Part shown: piece by piece, positions 42,567 through 50,954 of the stretch
Position numbering within the stretch: the first letter of the stretch is position 1
How the letters are laid out: the number at the start of each line of letters is the position of its first letter
Source of the DNA: Roseivivax halodurans JCM 10272
GTDB taxonomy: Bacteria > Pseudomonadota > Alphaproteobacteria > Rhodobacterales > Rhodobacteraceae
Direction: 5' to 3'
Length of the DNA: 64,000 nucleotides
NCBI RefSeq assembly: GCF_000521785.1
Contig: NZ_JALZ01000001.1
Span: 310,001-374,000, forward strand
Program-made: the position numbers and the translations under genes
The notes under the pieces: generated by a model
What the model saw: only the letters and a program-made list of their open reading frames with translations
What the model was told of the DNA's origin: nothing
Database searches by the model: none

Positions 42567-43565
42567 TCAGCCCTTGGCCTTGGCTTCCCGCTGCAGAATG
42601 ACGGCGAGAATGATGATGACCCCCTGGATGGCGCCGTTGAGATAGGGCGACACGAGGTCGGTCAGATTCAGGATGTTGTCGATCAGGCTCAGGATCAGGA
42701 CACCGATCACCGTGCCCCAGACCCGTCCGAACCCGCCCTTGAGGACCGTGCCGCCGATGATGACCGCGGCGATCGCCTCGAGTTCCCAGAGAAGGCCGGT
42801 GGAGGCGGAGGCCGAGCCGAGGCGCGGCACGTACATGATCGTTGCGACGCCAACGAGGACGCCGAGCATCGCGTAGGTCAAGAGCCGCGTGCGGTTCACG
42901 TTGACGTTGGAATAATGGGCCACGTGCTCGCTCGAGCCGATGGCGGCGCAATGGCGGCCGAACCGGGCGCGGCTCATCAGGATCTCGCCGCCGATCACGA
43001 CCAGGGCGAAGACGATGATGGGCCAGGAGATGCCGAGGATGCCGTCGAAATAGACCGGTCTGTAGAAGGTGCGGAGCCCGAAATCGAGCGACAGCGTGCC
43101 GCCATCGGCGAGCCACGTGACGAGGCTGCGGTAGATGCCCATGGAGCCGAGCGTGACGATGAACGCCTCGATCCCGAGCGTCGTGATGAGAAACCCGTTG
43201 AGGAGCCCCGCGGCCAGCCCCGCGAGAAGCGCAACGAGCATCCCCAGGAGGATGATCGGCACCCCGACCCCGAGCGTGGGCAGGGCCGCGTTCATCACGA
43301 GGATCATGAGACCCGCGATGAAGGCCGCCATGGAGCCGACCGAGAGATCGAGCCCGCCGGCGGTGATCACGAAGGTCATGCCGACCGCGATGATGCCGAT
43401 GAAGGCCGAGCGCGCCAGCACGTTGGTGATGTTGGCGGCGCCGAGGAAGTTGGAATTGAGCGACGCGCCGATCGCCACGAGCACGATGAGGGCCAGTATG
43501 GGGCCGAGCACGCTCATCGAGGGCAGGGCGCGGCGGGGGCGCGTGTTGGTGGTCTCGGTCGTCAT
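42567..43565 (-). CDS. Sugar ABC transporter permease (RbsC-like)
   Basis: 332-residue inner-membrane permease with eight to ten helices. Family motifs: GMTFVITAGGLDLSVGSMAA near the N-terminal third, GIEAFIVTLGSMGIYRSLV, and the ATPase-coupling region AAVIIGGTVLKGGFGRVWGT. Its ATG overlaps the ATPase gene stop codon by one base (TGATGA). Works with the adjacent ATPase and binding protein. Confidence 0.95.
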   Translation of the reverse strand: MTTETTNTRPRRALPSMSVLGPILALIVLVAIGASLNSNFLGAANITNVLARSAFIGIIAVGMTFVITAGGLDLSVGSMAAFIAGLMILVMNAALPTLGVGVPIILLGMLVALLAGLAAGLLNGFLITTLGIEAFIVTLGSMGIYRSLVTWLADGGTLSLDFGLRTFYRPVYFDGILGISWPIIVFALVVIGGEILMSRARFGRHCAAIGSSEHVAHYSNVNVNRTRLLTYAMLGVLVGVATIMYVPRLGSASASTGLLWELEAIAAVIIGGTVLKGGFGRVWGTVIGVLILSLIDNILNLTDLVSPYLNGAIQGVIIILAVILQREAKAKG

Positions 43566-45076
43566 CAGGCCACTCTTTCGGTCTCTGCGGCGCCGAGGCC
43601 CATGGCCAGGCGCACGATGGCATCTTCGGTGATCTCCTGGCCCGTCAGCGTTCCGGCGACCCGACCCGTCCGCATGACGAGGACCCGATCGGCGAGGCCG
43701 ATCACCTCCTGCATCTCCGAGGAGATGACGATCACGGCGTGTCCCGAGGCTGCGAAGTCGCGCAGGAAGGCGTAGATCTGCTGCTTGGTGCCGATGTCGA
43801 TGCCACGCGTCGGTTCGTCGGCGACGAGGATCCGCGGCTCGGACATCATCACCTTGGCGAGCAACAGCTTCTGCTGGTTGCCCCCCGAGAGGTTGCCGAC
43901 GCGCATGTCGCGCCGCCCGGATCGGATGTCGAACTCCGAGATCGCGCGATCGAGTGCCCGCTCCTCGGCGGTGCGGTCGATGAGGACGCCGCCGAACTTC
44001 TCCAGCGATTGCAGCGTCAGGTTCTCCCACATCGGCTTGTCGAGGAGAAGCCCGCGCAGCTTGCGGTCTTCGGTCAGGTAGCAGAGGCCGTGATCGAGCG
44101 CGTCGGACGGCCGCCTGATCGTCACCGCGTCGCCGCCGATCTCGATCCGCTCGGCACTTGCGGTGCGGAGGCCGCAGAGCCCCTCCATCGCTTCCGTGCG
44201 GCCCGAACCGATCAGTCCCGCGATCCCGAGGATCTCGCCGTGCCGGAGCTCGAATGACACCGCTTCGGCCTGACCCGGGACGTCGAGACCCTGAACCCGC
44301 AGCATCACCTCTCCGGACATTCCGGCCTTCGCGGGGTAGAGGTCAGACACGTCCCGCCCGACCATCGCGGTCGCCATTCCGTCTTCGTCGATCCCGCCTG
44401 CGCGGCCGTCATGCACCACCGCGCCGTCGCGCAGCACCGTCACGTGGTCGGCGATCTCGGCCACCTCGCCGAGCTTGTGCGAGGTGAAGAGGATTGCGGT
44501 GCCCTCGGCCTTGAGCGCGCGGACACGCTCGAAGAGCGTCCGTGTCTCGGAGGCGGTCAGGACGGCAGTCGGCTCGTCCATGACGAGCACGCGCGCGTCG
44601 CGGCTGAGCGCCTTGGCGATCTCGACCATCTGCTTGTCGGAATTCGAGAGCTTCGCGACGGGCGTGTCGGGATGGACGTGGCAGTTCACCCGGTCGAGAT
44701 ATTCGCGGGTCAGCCGCCGCATCCGCGCCTTGTCGAGAAGCCAGCCCCGATGCAGCTCGCGGCCGAGAAAAATGTTTTGCTCGACAGTGAGTTGCTCGGC
44801 GAGGTTGAACTCCTGATGGATCATCACGATCCCGGCTTCCTCGCCCTCGTGAAGGGAGCCGAAGGTCACTTCCTCGCCGTCCAGAAGGATACGGCCCGAG
44901 GTCGCGGGCTGGTAGCCCGCGAGGATCTTCATGGTCGTGGACTTGCCCGCGCCGTTCTCTCCGATGAGCGCCAGCACCTCGCCCGCGCGCAGATCGAGCG
45001 TCACGCCGTGAAGGACCTCGACCGGGCCGAAGCTCTTGCTGACGTCCCGAAGGCTCAGCACGGGCGTTCCGGTCAT
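43565..45076 (-). CDS. Sugar ABC transporter ATPase (RbsA-like, two nucleotide-binding domains)
   Basis: 503-residue duplicated ATPase. First domain has Walker A GENGAGKST (about 38-46), signature region LSNSDKQMVEIAKAL and Walker B VLVMDEPTAVL. The second has a degenerate Walker A (GLIGSGRTE) but intact LSGGNQQKLLLAK and ILVADEPTRGID, the usual asymmetry of RbsA/XylG/MglA proteins. Start overlaps the dehydrogenase stop codon by four bases. Confidence 0.95.
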   Translation of the reverse strand: MTGTPVLSLRDVSKSFGPVEVLHGVTLDLRAGEVLALIGENGAGKSTTMKILAGYQPATSGRILLDGEEVTFGSLHEGEEAGIVMIHQEFNLAEQLTVEQNIFLGRELHRGWLLDKARMRRLTREYLDRVNCHVHPDTPVAKLSNSDKQMVEIAKALSRDARVLVMDEPTAVLTASETRTLFERVRALKAEGTAILFTSHKLGEVAEIADHVTVLRDGAVVHDGRAGGIDEDGMATAMVGRDVSDLYPAKAGMSGEVMLRVQGLDVPGQAEAVSFELRHGEILGIAGLIGSGRTEAMEGLCGLRTASAERIEIGGDAVTIRRPSDALDHGLCYLTEDRKLRGLLLDKPMWENLTLQSLEKFGGVLIDRTAEERALDRAISEFDIRSGRRDMRVGNLSGGNQQKLLLAKVMMSEPRILVADEPTRGIDIGTKQQIYAFLRDFAASGHAVIVISSEMQEVIGLADRVLVMRTGRVAGTLTGQEITEDAIVRLAMGLGAAETERVA

Positions 45077-46215
45077 AGCGTCACCCAGGCCGCATCGTCC
45101 CTGGCCGAGGTGACGCAGGCCCGGATGAAGGCCATGCCCTCGAGCCCCGCGGCGAGGCCCGGAAGCTTGCCCATGACCGCCTCGCGGTCTTCTCCCGACT
45201 GCACCGCGCGGATGGCCTCGGCCGCCTCGGAATAGAGCGTCGCGAAGGCTTCGAGATAGCCCTCGGGATGCCCCGGTGGGATGCGGCTGACGGCGGTCGA
45301 GGCGTCGGTCGCCCCGGCACCGTTCCTTGTGATCCGCTGCGTCGGCTCACCGTGACGGGTGTACCAGAGGACGTTCGGATCCTCCTGCGCCCATTCGAGC
45401 CCGCCCTTGTCGCCGAAGAGCCGCAGCCGCAGCCCGTTCTCGTATCCCGGCGCCACCTGGCTGCACCAGAGCATGCCCCGCGCGCCGCTGTCGTAGCGCA
45501 GCATCACGTGGGCATTGTCGTCGAGCGCCCGGCCCGCGCCGAAGCTCTGCAGGTCGGCGGCAAGGCGCGTCGGCGTCTCTCCGGTGACGAAGGCGGCGAG
45601 GTTGAAGGCGTGGGTGCCGATATCGCCGATGGATCCGCCGGCGCCCGAGCGTTCGGGGTCGGTCCGCCATTCGGCCTGCTTCACGCCCGAATTCTCCACG
45701 GCGTCGGTCATCCAGTCCTGCGGGTATTCGACCTGAACGACGCGCAACTGCCCGAGGCCCCCTTCGGCGACCATCGCCTGCGCCTGCCTGACCATCGGAT
45801 AGCCGGTGTAGTTGTGGGTCAGGACGAAGAGCGCCTTGCTGTCCCTGACGGCGGTCGCCATCGCTTCGGCATCGTCGAAGGTGGCCGTCAGGGGCTTGTC
45901 GCAGATCACGTGGATGCCGCGCTCGAGAAACGGCTTCGCCGCGGCGAAGTGGACATGGTTGGGGGTGACGATGCTGACCGCCTCGATCCCGTCCTCCCGG
46001 GCTGCCTCGGCCTCCGCCATCTCCTCGAAAGAGCCGTAGGACCGGTCCGGATCCAGCCCCAGCGCCTCGCCGCTCTTCTTCGCCTTCTCGGGCGTGGAGC
46101 TGAGGGCGCCCGCCACGAGATCGAAATGCCCGTCGATGCGGCTCGCGATCCGGTGCACACCGCCGATGAAAGCGTCGGCGCCGCCGCCGACCATGCCGAG
46201 TCCGATCCGTGCCAT
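45073..46215 (-). CDS. Gfo/Idh/MocA family NAD(P)-dependent oxidoreductase
   Basis: 380-residue sugar or inositol dehydrogenase-like enzyme. N-terminal Rossmann fold (GLGMVGGGADAFIGGVHR), catalytic EKP-type motif as CDKPLTATFDDA, and GGSIGDIGTHAFNLAAFV in the C-terminal domain. Its stop and start codons overlap both neighbours, so it belongs to the transporter operon and most likely oxidises the imported sugar. Cofactor preference cannot be told. Confidence 0.92.
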   Translation of the reverse strand: MARIGLGMVGGGADAFIGGVHRIASRIDGHFDLVAGALSSTPEKAKKSGEALGLDPDRSYGSFEEMAEAEAAREDGIEAVSIVTPNHVHFAAAKPFLERGIHVICDKPLTATFDDAEAMATAVRDSKALFVLTHNYTGYPMVRQAQAMVAEGGLGQLRVVQVEYPQDWMTDAVENSGVKQAEWRTDPERSGAGGSIGDIGTHAFNLAAFVTGETPTRLAADLQSFGAGRALDDNAHVMLRYDSGARGMLWCSQVAPGYENGLRLRLFGDKGGLEWAQEDPNVLWYTRHGEPTQRITRNGAGATDASTAVSRIPPGHPEGYLEAFATLYSEAAEAIRAVQSGEDREAVMGKLPGLAAGLEGMAFIRACVTSARDDAAWVTL

Positions 46216-47270
46216 CAGTCCAGTCCCAGAAGCTTGCGGTTGGTCGCGTCGTCGATGTCTCCGCCGGCGAAGTCGTCGAAGGCGTGCGGGGTGACGCGGA
46301 TGATGTGGTTGCGAACGAAGGCCGCGCCTTCGCGGGCGCCGTCCTCAGGGTGCTTGAGGGCGCATTCCCACTCGACGACCGCCCAGCCGTCGAAATCGAT
46401 CGCCGCCATCTTCGCGAAGATGGCCCCGAAATCCACCTGTCCGTCACCCGGAGAACGGAAGCGGCCCGCGCGGTCGATCCAGGGTTGGTAGCCGCCATAG
46501 ACGCCCTGCCGACCGGTCGGATTGAACTCCGCATCCTTGACGTGGAACATCTTGATGCGCTCGGCATAAATGTCGATGTTGTCAAGGTAATCAAGGCATT
46601 GCAGCACGTAGTGGGACGGATCGTACAGCATGTTGCAGCGTGCGTGCCCGCCGAGGCGCTCGAGGAACATCTCGAACGTGACGCCGTCGTGGAGGTCCTC
46701 CATCGGGTGGATCTCGTAGCAGACATCGACGCCGCATTCGTCCGCGTGATCGAGGATCGGCCGCCAGCGCGCCGCAAGCTCGTCGAAGGCCGTGTCGACC
46801 AGACCCTGCGGCCGCTGCGGGAAAGGATAGACAAACGGCCAGGCGAGCCCGCCCGAGAAGGTGACATGCTGGCCGATGCCGAGATTCTTCGACGCGGTCA
46901 GCGCCTTCTTGACCTGCTCGACGGCCCAGGCCTGGCGCTCCTTGGGTTTACCCTGAACCTCCGGTGCGGCGAAGCCGTCGACCCAGGCATCATAGGCGGG
47001 GTGCACCGCGACCAGCTGGCCGAGGATGTGCGTCGACAGGTCGGAAACCTCGACGCCGTTCTCGCGCGCCGTTCCGACCCATTCGTCGCAATAGTCCTTC
47101 GACGTCGCCAGCTTGTCGAGATCGACGAGGCGCGCATCCCAGACCGGGACCTGCACGCCCTCGTATCCGCATGTCGCCGCCCATCGGGTGATGCCGTCCC
47201 AAGAATTGAACGGCGCTTCGTCCCCGGCGAACTGCGCCAGGAACAGGCCGGGGCCCTTAATCGTCTTCAT
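46215..47270 (-). CDS. Sugar phosphate isomerase/epimerase family protein (xylose-isomerase-like TIM barrel)
   Basis: 351-residue TIM barrel of PF01261 with metal-binding segments CYEIHPMEDLHDG, LYDPSHYVLQCLDYL, IKMFHVKDAEF and VVEWECAL. ATG 47270 (MKTIKGPGLFLAQFAGDEAP) is preceded by GGGAGG. First gene of the five-gene catabolic/uptake operon. With the adjacent Gfo/Idh/MocA enzyme it forms the common isomerase-dehydrogenase pair found in polyol and keto-sugar pathways. Confidence 0.92.
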   Translation of the reverse strand: MKTIKGPGLFLAQFAGDEAPFNSWDGITRWAATCGYEGVQVPVWDARLVDLDKLATSKDYCDEWVGTARENGVEVSDLSTHILGQLVAVHPAYDAWVDGFAAPEVQGKPKERQAWAVEQVKKALTASKNLGIGQHVTFSGGLAWPFVYPFPQRPQGLVDTAFDELAARWRPILDHADECGVDVCYEIHPMEDLHDGVTFEMFLERLGGHARCNMLYDPSHYVLQCLDYLDNIDIYAERIKMFHVKDAEFNPTGRQGVYGGYQPWIDRAGRFRSPGDGQVDFGAIFAKMAAIDFDGWAVVEWECALKHPEDGAREGAAFVRNHIIRVTPHAFDDFAGGDIDDATNRKLLGLD

Positions 47271-47327
47271 GTGTCCTCCCTTGACCGGACCGCGCACCGT
47301 TCCTCCTCGGCGCATCGACCCAGCGTA

Positions 47328-47343
47328 ATGTAATCGATTACAT
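47328..47343. promoter_or_regulatory. LacI-family operator between the sugar operon and its regulator
   Basis: ATGTAATCGATTACAT is a perfect 16-bp palindrome with the central CG typical of LacI-family operators. It lies 57 bp before the isomerase gene start and 60 bp before the divergent LacI-type gene start, so it can serve both promoters. The obvious ligand is the adjacent regulator. Confidence 0.88.
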
Positions 47344-47403
47344 CAAAGCTATACCTTGTGCGCAAGCCCTGTGTCAGCATTGAGCGTGGATAAGGAAGGG
47401 GTC

Positions 47404-48399
47404 ATGGAAACAAGGGTCCGCATCGCCGATGTCGCTGCCGCAGCCGGGGTCTCCACGGCGACGGTGAGTCGCACACTGTCGTCTCCCGATGTGGTGGGCG
47501 CCGAGACGCGTGCCCGGGTGATGGCTGCCATCGACGCGACCGGCTACCAGATCAACGCCGCGGCGCGGGACCTTCGCCGGCGCAGGGCGCGGACGATCCT
47601 CGTGCTCGCGCCGAACCTCGCCAATACCTTCTTCAGCAGGATCGTCGCCGCCATCCAGAACGTGGCCGGAGAGGCGGGGCTTGCGGTGCAGATTTCCGAC
47701 AGCCGGACCAGCAAGGAGGTTCTCGCGCGGCTGGGTCGGGAAGGGCGCGCCGACGGTATCCTGCTGCTCGACGGCTCGCTTCCGCCCGACATCGTCCGCG
47801 GCTGGCGGCTGCCGGTGATCCAGCTTTGCGAATGGAACGAGGAATATGGGCTGCCGAGCCTGCGCATCGACAACGCGGCCGCGGCGCGGATGGCCGTGGA
47901 CCACCTCGTGGAGCTCGGGCATCGAACGCTGCTGCACATCTCCGGTCCGGCGGGAAACATTCTCGGACGGGTCCGGAAGGCGGGCTTCCTCGAGGCGGCC
48001 GCCGAGACAGGCGTCGACGCGCAGGTGGTGAACGGGGATTTCACGATGGGGTCGGGCGTAGCGGCCGCGCGCGCCTGGGCTGCGATGACAGACCGGCCGA
48101 CGGCCATCTTCACGGCTTCAGACGAATGCGCCTTCGGGTTCGTATCCGAATGCAACGCGATGGGTATTCGCGTGCCATCAGACGTGTCGGTCATCGGCTT
48201 CGACGACGTCGACTTTGCCGGTCACTACATCCCGGCGCTGACGACGATCCACCAGCCTCGCGCGCGCCTCGGTCGCATGGCAGCCGAGCGCTTGATCGAC
48301 GCGTTGCAGTCAGGAGAGCCGCTAGGACGGGACGACATCTTCATCGACCCGCATCTCGTCATTCGCGGCAGCACAGGCCCGCATTCTACACGCAGATAG
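47404..48399 (+). CDS. LacI-family transcriptional regulator of the sugar operon
   Basis: 331-residue repressor with an N-terminal LacI helix-turn-helix and hinge (VRIADVAAAAGVSTATVSRTL, residues 5-60) and a periplasmic-binding-like effector domain (ILVLAPNLANTFFSRIVAAI; GHRTLLHISGP; PSDVSVIGFDDVDFAGHYIPALTTIHQP). ATG 47404 is preceded by GGAAGGGG. Divergent from the operon it presumably controls, with an operator between. The inducer is likely the transported sugar or a metabolite. Confidence 0.93.
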   Translation: METRVRIADVAAAAGVSTATVSRTLSSPDVVGAETRARVMAAIDATGYQINAAARDLRRRRARTILVLAPNLANTFFSRIVAAIQNVAGEAGLAVQISDSRTSKEVLARLGREGRADGILLLDGSLPPDIVRGWRLPVIQLCEWNEEYGLPSLRIDNAAAARMAVDHLVELGHRTLLHISGPAGNILGRVRKAGFLEAAAETGVDAQVVNGDFTMGSGVAAARAWAAMTDRPTAIFTASDECAFGFVSECNAMGIRVPSDVSVIGFDDVDFAGHYIPALTTIHQPRARLGRMAAERLIDALQSGEPLGRDDIFIDPHLVIRGSTGPHSTRR

Positions 48400-48438
48400 G
48401 CGGGCCGGTCGTCTTGGTCGGTCCGGCGGGGCGGGACC

Positions 48439-48534
48439 TCAGCGGATCACGGATACCGGACGATAGAACATCTTGGCGAAGCTCGGGCCGTAGATGGCGA
48501 CGATCGTTTCGTAGACGGCAAGGGTGACAGGCAT
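48439..48534 (-). CDS. Candidate small protein (31 aa) beside a 25-bp palindrome
   Basis: 31-codon ORF beginning MPVTLAVYETIVAIYGPSFA and ending KMFYRPVSVIR, with AAGGAC nine bases before its ATG. The transcript would start near a TTGACG (-35-like, at 48587-48592 on the minus strand) and pass a perfect 25-bp palindrome. I recognise no homologue. The ORF is too short to be sure from sequence alone; its ribosome-binding site, promoter-like hexamer and adjoining palindrome are the support. It is convergent with the LacI gene. Confidence 0.4.
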   Translation of the reverse strand: MPVTLAVYETIVAIYGPSFAKMFYRPVSVIR

Positions 48535-48558
48535 GGTCTCGTCCTTCTGAGGGCGGAG

Positions 48559-48583
48559 ATACCACCACATGATGTGGTGGTAT
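48559..48583. promoter_or_regulatory. 25-bp perfect palindrome, probable operator
   Basis: Arms ATACCACCACAT and ATGTGGTGGTAT (12 bp each) flank a single G: a perfect inverted repeat. It lies 24 bp upstream of the leftward 31-codon ORF and about 217 bp upstream of the rightward Gmad2-LysM gene. The one-base centre rules out a hairpin loop without fraying, so a DNA-binding dimer site is more likely than a terminator. The binding protein is unknown. Confidence 0.7.
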
Positions 48584-48799
48584 GTAGCGTCAACTCTACG
48601 ATGCAAAATCCGGTTCCCGCATGCGACCTTGGTCGGTGGCAGGGCCCGGGTCGATTTTCGGACTGACGTCAAGGCGCTGCACCTCGTGTGCACAACCTCA
48701 GCGAGACCTTCGATGACGGTCCGGGACGAATTCGTGGTATCCTCACCCTTGCGGGCCACGACATTTCGGCCCGTTCGATTCTCCCGAAAGGACTTTTCC
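48584..48799. other. Promoter region of the Gmad2-LysM gene
   Basis: 216 bp between the 25-bp palindrome and the Gmad2-LysM start. The frame in line with that gene is open here, but the residues show no domain and the start at 48800 has a far better ribosome-binding site. No other feature is seen. Confidence 0.35.
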
Positions 48800-49288
48800 A
48801 TGTTCCCCACGCTCGACATCCAGCAGCCGCGGCCCTTCGATCTGGTCGGCTCGACCATCCTCATCGCCGGCAACGCGGCCGGCTTCGAGGGCACGCTCAG
48901 CATCACAGTCTCCGAAGGCCATGACGAGGTCACCGGCATCGCCAGCGTCGGCTCGCTGGGCCTGCGCCAGTTCCAGGCCTCGATCTACATCCCCGACGCC
49001 ACTGCCTTTCAGCTCACCCGCATCTTCGTGACGATCGCCGACGACACGGGCAACGAGAACGGCCCGTCGGTCGTGATCCCGGTCCTCTTCGGGCCGCGCA
49101 TCCTGGCGGGATATTCCGGCTGGCAACCCTACACCGTGAGGGCAGGCGACACCCTGACCGGCATTGCGCAAAGCCAATACGGCAATGCCGACTTTCAGCC
49201 CATTGCGGACGCCAACCAGAACACGCTTGCGAACCCTGACCTGATCTTTCCCGGCCAGATACTCCGCATACCCCGCAACGATATCTGA
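48800..49288 (+). CDS. Gmad2 immunoglobulin-like domain plus LysM protein
   Basis: 162-residue protein with an N-terminal beta-sandwich resembling the Gmad2 domain (about 5-110: FDLVGSTILIAGNAAGFEGTLSITV) and a C-terminal LysM domain (about 115-160: YTVRAGDTLTGIAQSQYG, then IADANQNTLANPDLIFPGQILRIP). LysM binds peptidoglycan or chitin-like glycans. AAAGGA precedes ATG 48800. No signal peptide is visible, unusual for a peptidoglycan-binding protein, so it may be exported by a non-Sec route or act inside. It faces the cyclodeaminase gene 5 bp away. Confidence 0.75.
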   Translation: MFPTLDIQQPRPFDLVGSTILIAGNAAGFEGTLSITVSEGHDEVTGIASVGSLGLRQFQASIYIPDATAFQLTRIFVTIADDTGNENGPSVVIPVLFGPRILAGYSGWQPYTVRAGDTLTGIAQSQYGNADFQPIADANQNTLANPDLIFPGQILRIPRNDI

Positions 49289-49293
49289 CCGGA

Positions 49294-50223
49294 TCAGCCT
49301 GCGCTGCGGGCGATCCAGTCGGCGATCATCAGGTCGAGATGCGCGCCGCCGCCGTTCTTGTAGACGGTGATCTCGTCGTCGCCGCGTCGCCCTTGCGACG
49401 TGCCGGGGACGAGGTCGTAGAGATCGCCCCGCACGTCGGCTTCCGAGATCACGCCCGCCTCGAGCGGGATCTTGAGCTCGCCGATGTGGCCGAGCGTCGT
49501 GTCGCGACTGTCGACGAACAGCGTTCCTTTCGCGATGAGCGCATCGTCCGCTTCGCGCATGTCCGACTTGAATGCGCCGATGAGGTCGACATGGGTTCCG
49601 GGCGCGATCCAGTCTCCGCGCAGCACGGGCTCGCGCGCCATGGTCGCGGCGGCGACGATGTCGGCGCGGCCCGCAGCCTCCGCGAGCTCGCCCGCGACCG
49701 AAAGCTCGACGCCCGGCACCGACAGATCGTCGACGAGCGCCTTTGCCTGCTCGTCGCGCCGCGCCCAGATCTCGACATGCTCAAGCTCCGGAAAGATCGC
49801 CGTATAGGCCGATACGAGGCTCCGCGCGACCACGCCCGCTCCGACGATGAGGAGCCGTCTGCTGTCGGGCCGCGCAAGCAGCGACGCTCCCAGCACGGAA
49901 TCCGCGGCGGTCTTGAATTCGGTGACGAGGCGGCTTTCGATCACGGCGCGGAGCTCGCCGGTCTCGGGTCCCATGAGCATCATGGCGCCCTGCACGGTGG
50001 GCAATCCGCGGACGGCGTTTCCGCCCATCACCGTCACCGACTTCACCCCGCAGCCGAGCCCCTCGATCCGCGCCGCCCGGGTCAGGAGCGTCGCGTCGGC
50101 GGGCCCGAGAAAAAGGTCGCCGATCTCCGCACGGGGGAGGTGATGCCCGGAGCGCAGCGCTTCCACCGCGCCCGGCCAGTCGAGCTTCGGGGCGAGGGCG
50201 TCGTAAGTCAGAAGATCGGTCAT
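49294..50223 (-). CDS. Ornithine cyclodeaminase / mu-crystallin family protein
   Basis: 309-residue NAD(P)-binding enzyme. The family fold shows GLGCGVKSVTVMGGNAVRGLPTVQGAMML, then the Rossmann motif LLIVGAGVVARSLVSAY and DIVAAATMAREPVLRGDWI. Members include ornithine cyclodeaminase, alanine dehydrogenase and ketimine reductases, and specificity cannot be assigned here. GGAGG precedes the ATG. Monocistronic, divergent from the lipoprotein gene. Confidence 0.85.
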   Translation of the reverse strand: MTDLLTYDALAPKLDWPGAVEALRSGHHLPRAEIGDLFLGPADATLLTRAARIEGLGCGVKSVTVMGGNAVRGLPTVQGAMMLMGPETGELRAVIESRLVTEFKTAADSVLGASLLARPDSRRLLIVGAGVVARSLVSAYTAIFPELEHVEIWARRDEQAKALVDDLSVPGVELSVAGELAEAAGRADIVAAATMAREPVLRGDWIAPGTHVDLIGAFKSDMREADDALIAKGTLFVDSRDTTLGHIGELKIPLEAGVISEADVRGDLYDLVPGTSQGRRGDDEITVYKNGGGAHLDLMIADWIARSAG

Positions 50224-50351
50224 GGAGCCTCCGGGTCACACAGGGCCGAGTGCTAGCGCATCGGGCGCCCACGGGAAACGCCCGTGGTCTCGACAGCGGC
50301 CGGGCCCCGCGCTAGCACGCTCGGAAAGACAAAAAAATACGGGCAGGCCCA

Positions 50352-50942
50352 ATGCGAACATTCCGATCCCTCGGCGCGCTTCTCCTGGCGCTGGTGACCC
50401 TCTCCGCATGCGGGCCGAGCTACGAGAACGGGCCGCCGAGCCCGGAGCCGGGCGAGATCCGGGCGCTGGAACAGGCGATCCTAGATCTCGGTGGCGGCAT
50501 TGCCGAGCAAGAGGCTGCGGCGACCGCCCGGATCGCCTTCACCTATCCGCTGGACCTCGCCGAGAGGTACATGATCACCGACCCGCCGCTCATCCACAAC
50601 ATGAAGGTGAATGCCGGCCGCAAGCCCCGGGGGCTCTGCTATCAATGGGCGGACGATCTCGAGGCGCGCCTCGAACGGGAGGGCTTCACCTCGCTCGAAC
50701 TGCACCGCGCCATCGCCAATCACGACAAGCCGCTGCGCATCGAGCACAGCACCGTCATCGTGAGCCGTCGCGGCGCGCCGATGGAGGAGGGCATCGTGCT
50801 CGATCCCTGGCGCTGGGGCGGCAGGCTTTATTGGGTCCGGGTGCCCGAGGATCCCAAATACGACTGGTGGCCGCGCGGCGAGGTCTTTGCCTGGAAGCGC
50901 GGGCAGGAGGGCGAAATGCGGGGCGAGATCCCGGCCTATTGA
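50352..50942 (+). CDS. Predicted lipoprotein of unknown function
   Basis: 196-residue protein with a lipoprotein signal peptide ending in the lipobox LSAC (MRTFRSLGALLLALVTLSAC), so the mature protein starts at Cys20. The rest contains PRGLCYQWADDLEARLERE, EHSTVIVSRRGAPMEEGIVLDPWRWGG and a Trp-rich C-terminus (YDWWPRGEVFAWKR). Cys, His and Asp in CYQW, EHST and LDPW are spaced as in a papain-like or transglutaminase-like fold, but this is speculative. It converges with trpE. Confidence 0.7.
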   Translation: MRTFRSLGALLLALVTLSACGPSYENGPPSPEPGEIRALEQAILDLGGGIAEQEAAATARIAFTYPLDLAERYMITDPPLIHNMKVNAGRKPRGLCYQWADDLEARLEREGFTSLELHRAIANHDKPLRIEHSTVIVSRRGAPMEEGIVLDPWRWGGRLYWVRVPEDPKYDWWPRGEVFAWKRGQEGEMRGEIPAY

Positions 50943-50954
50943 GGCCGGCGACGC

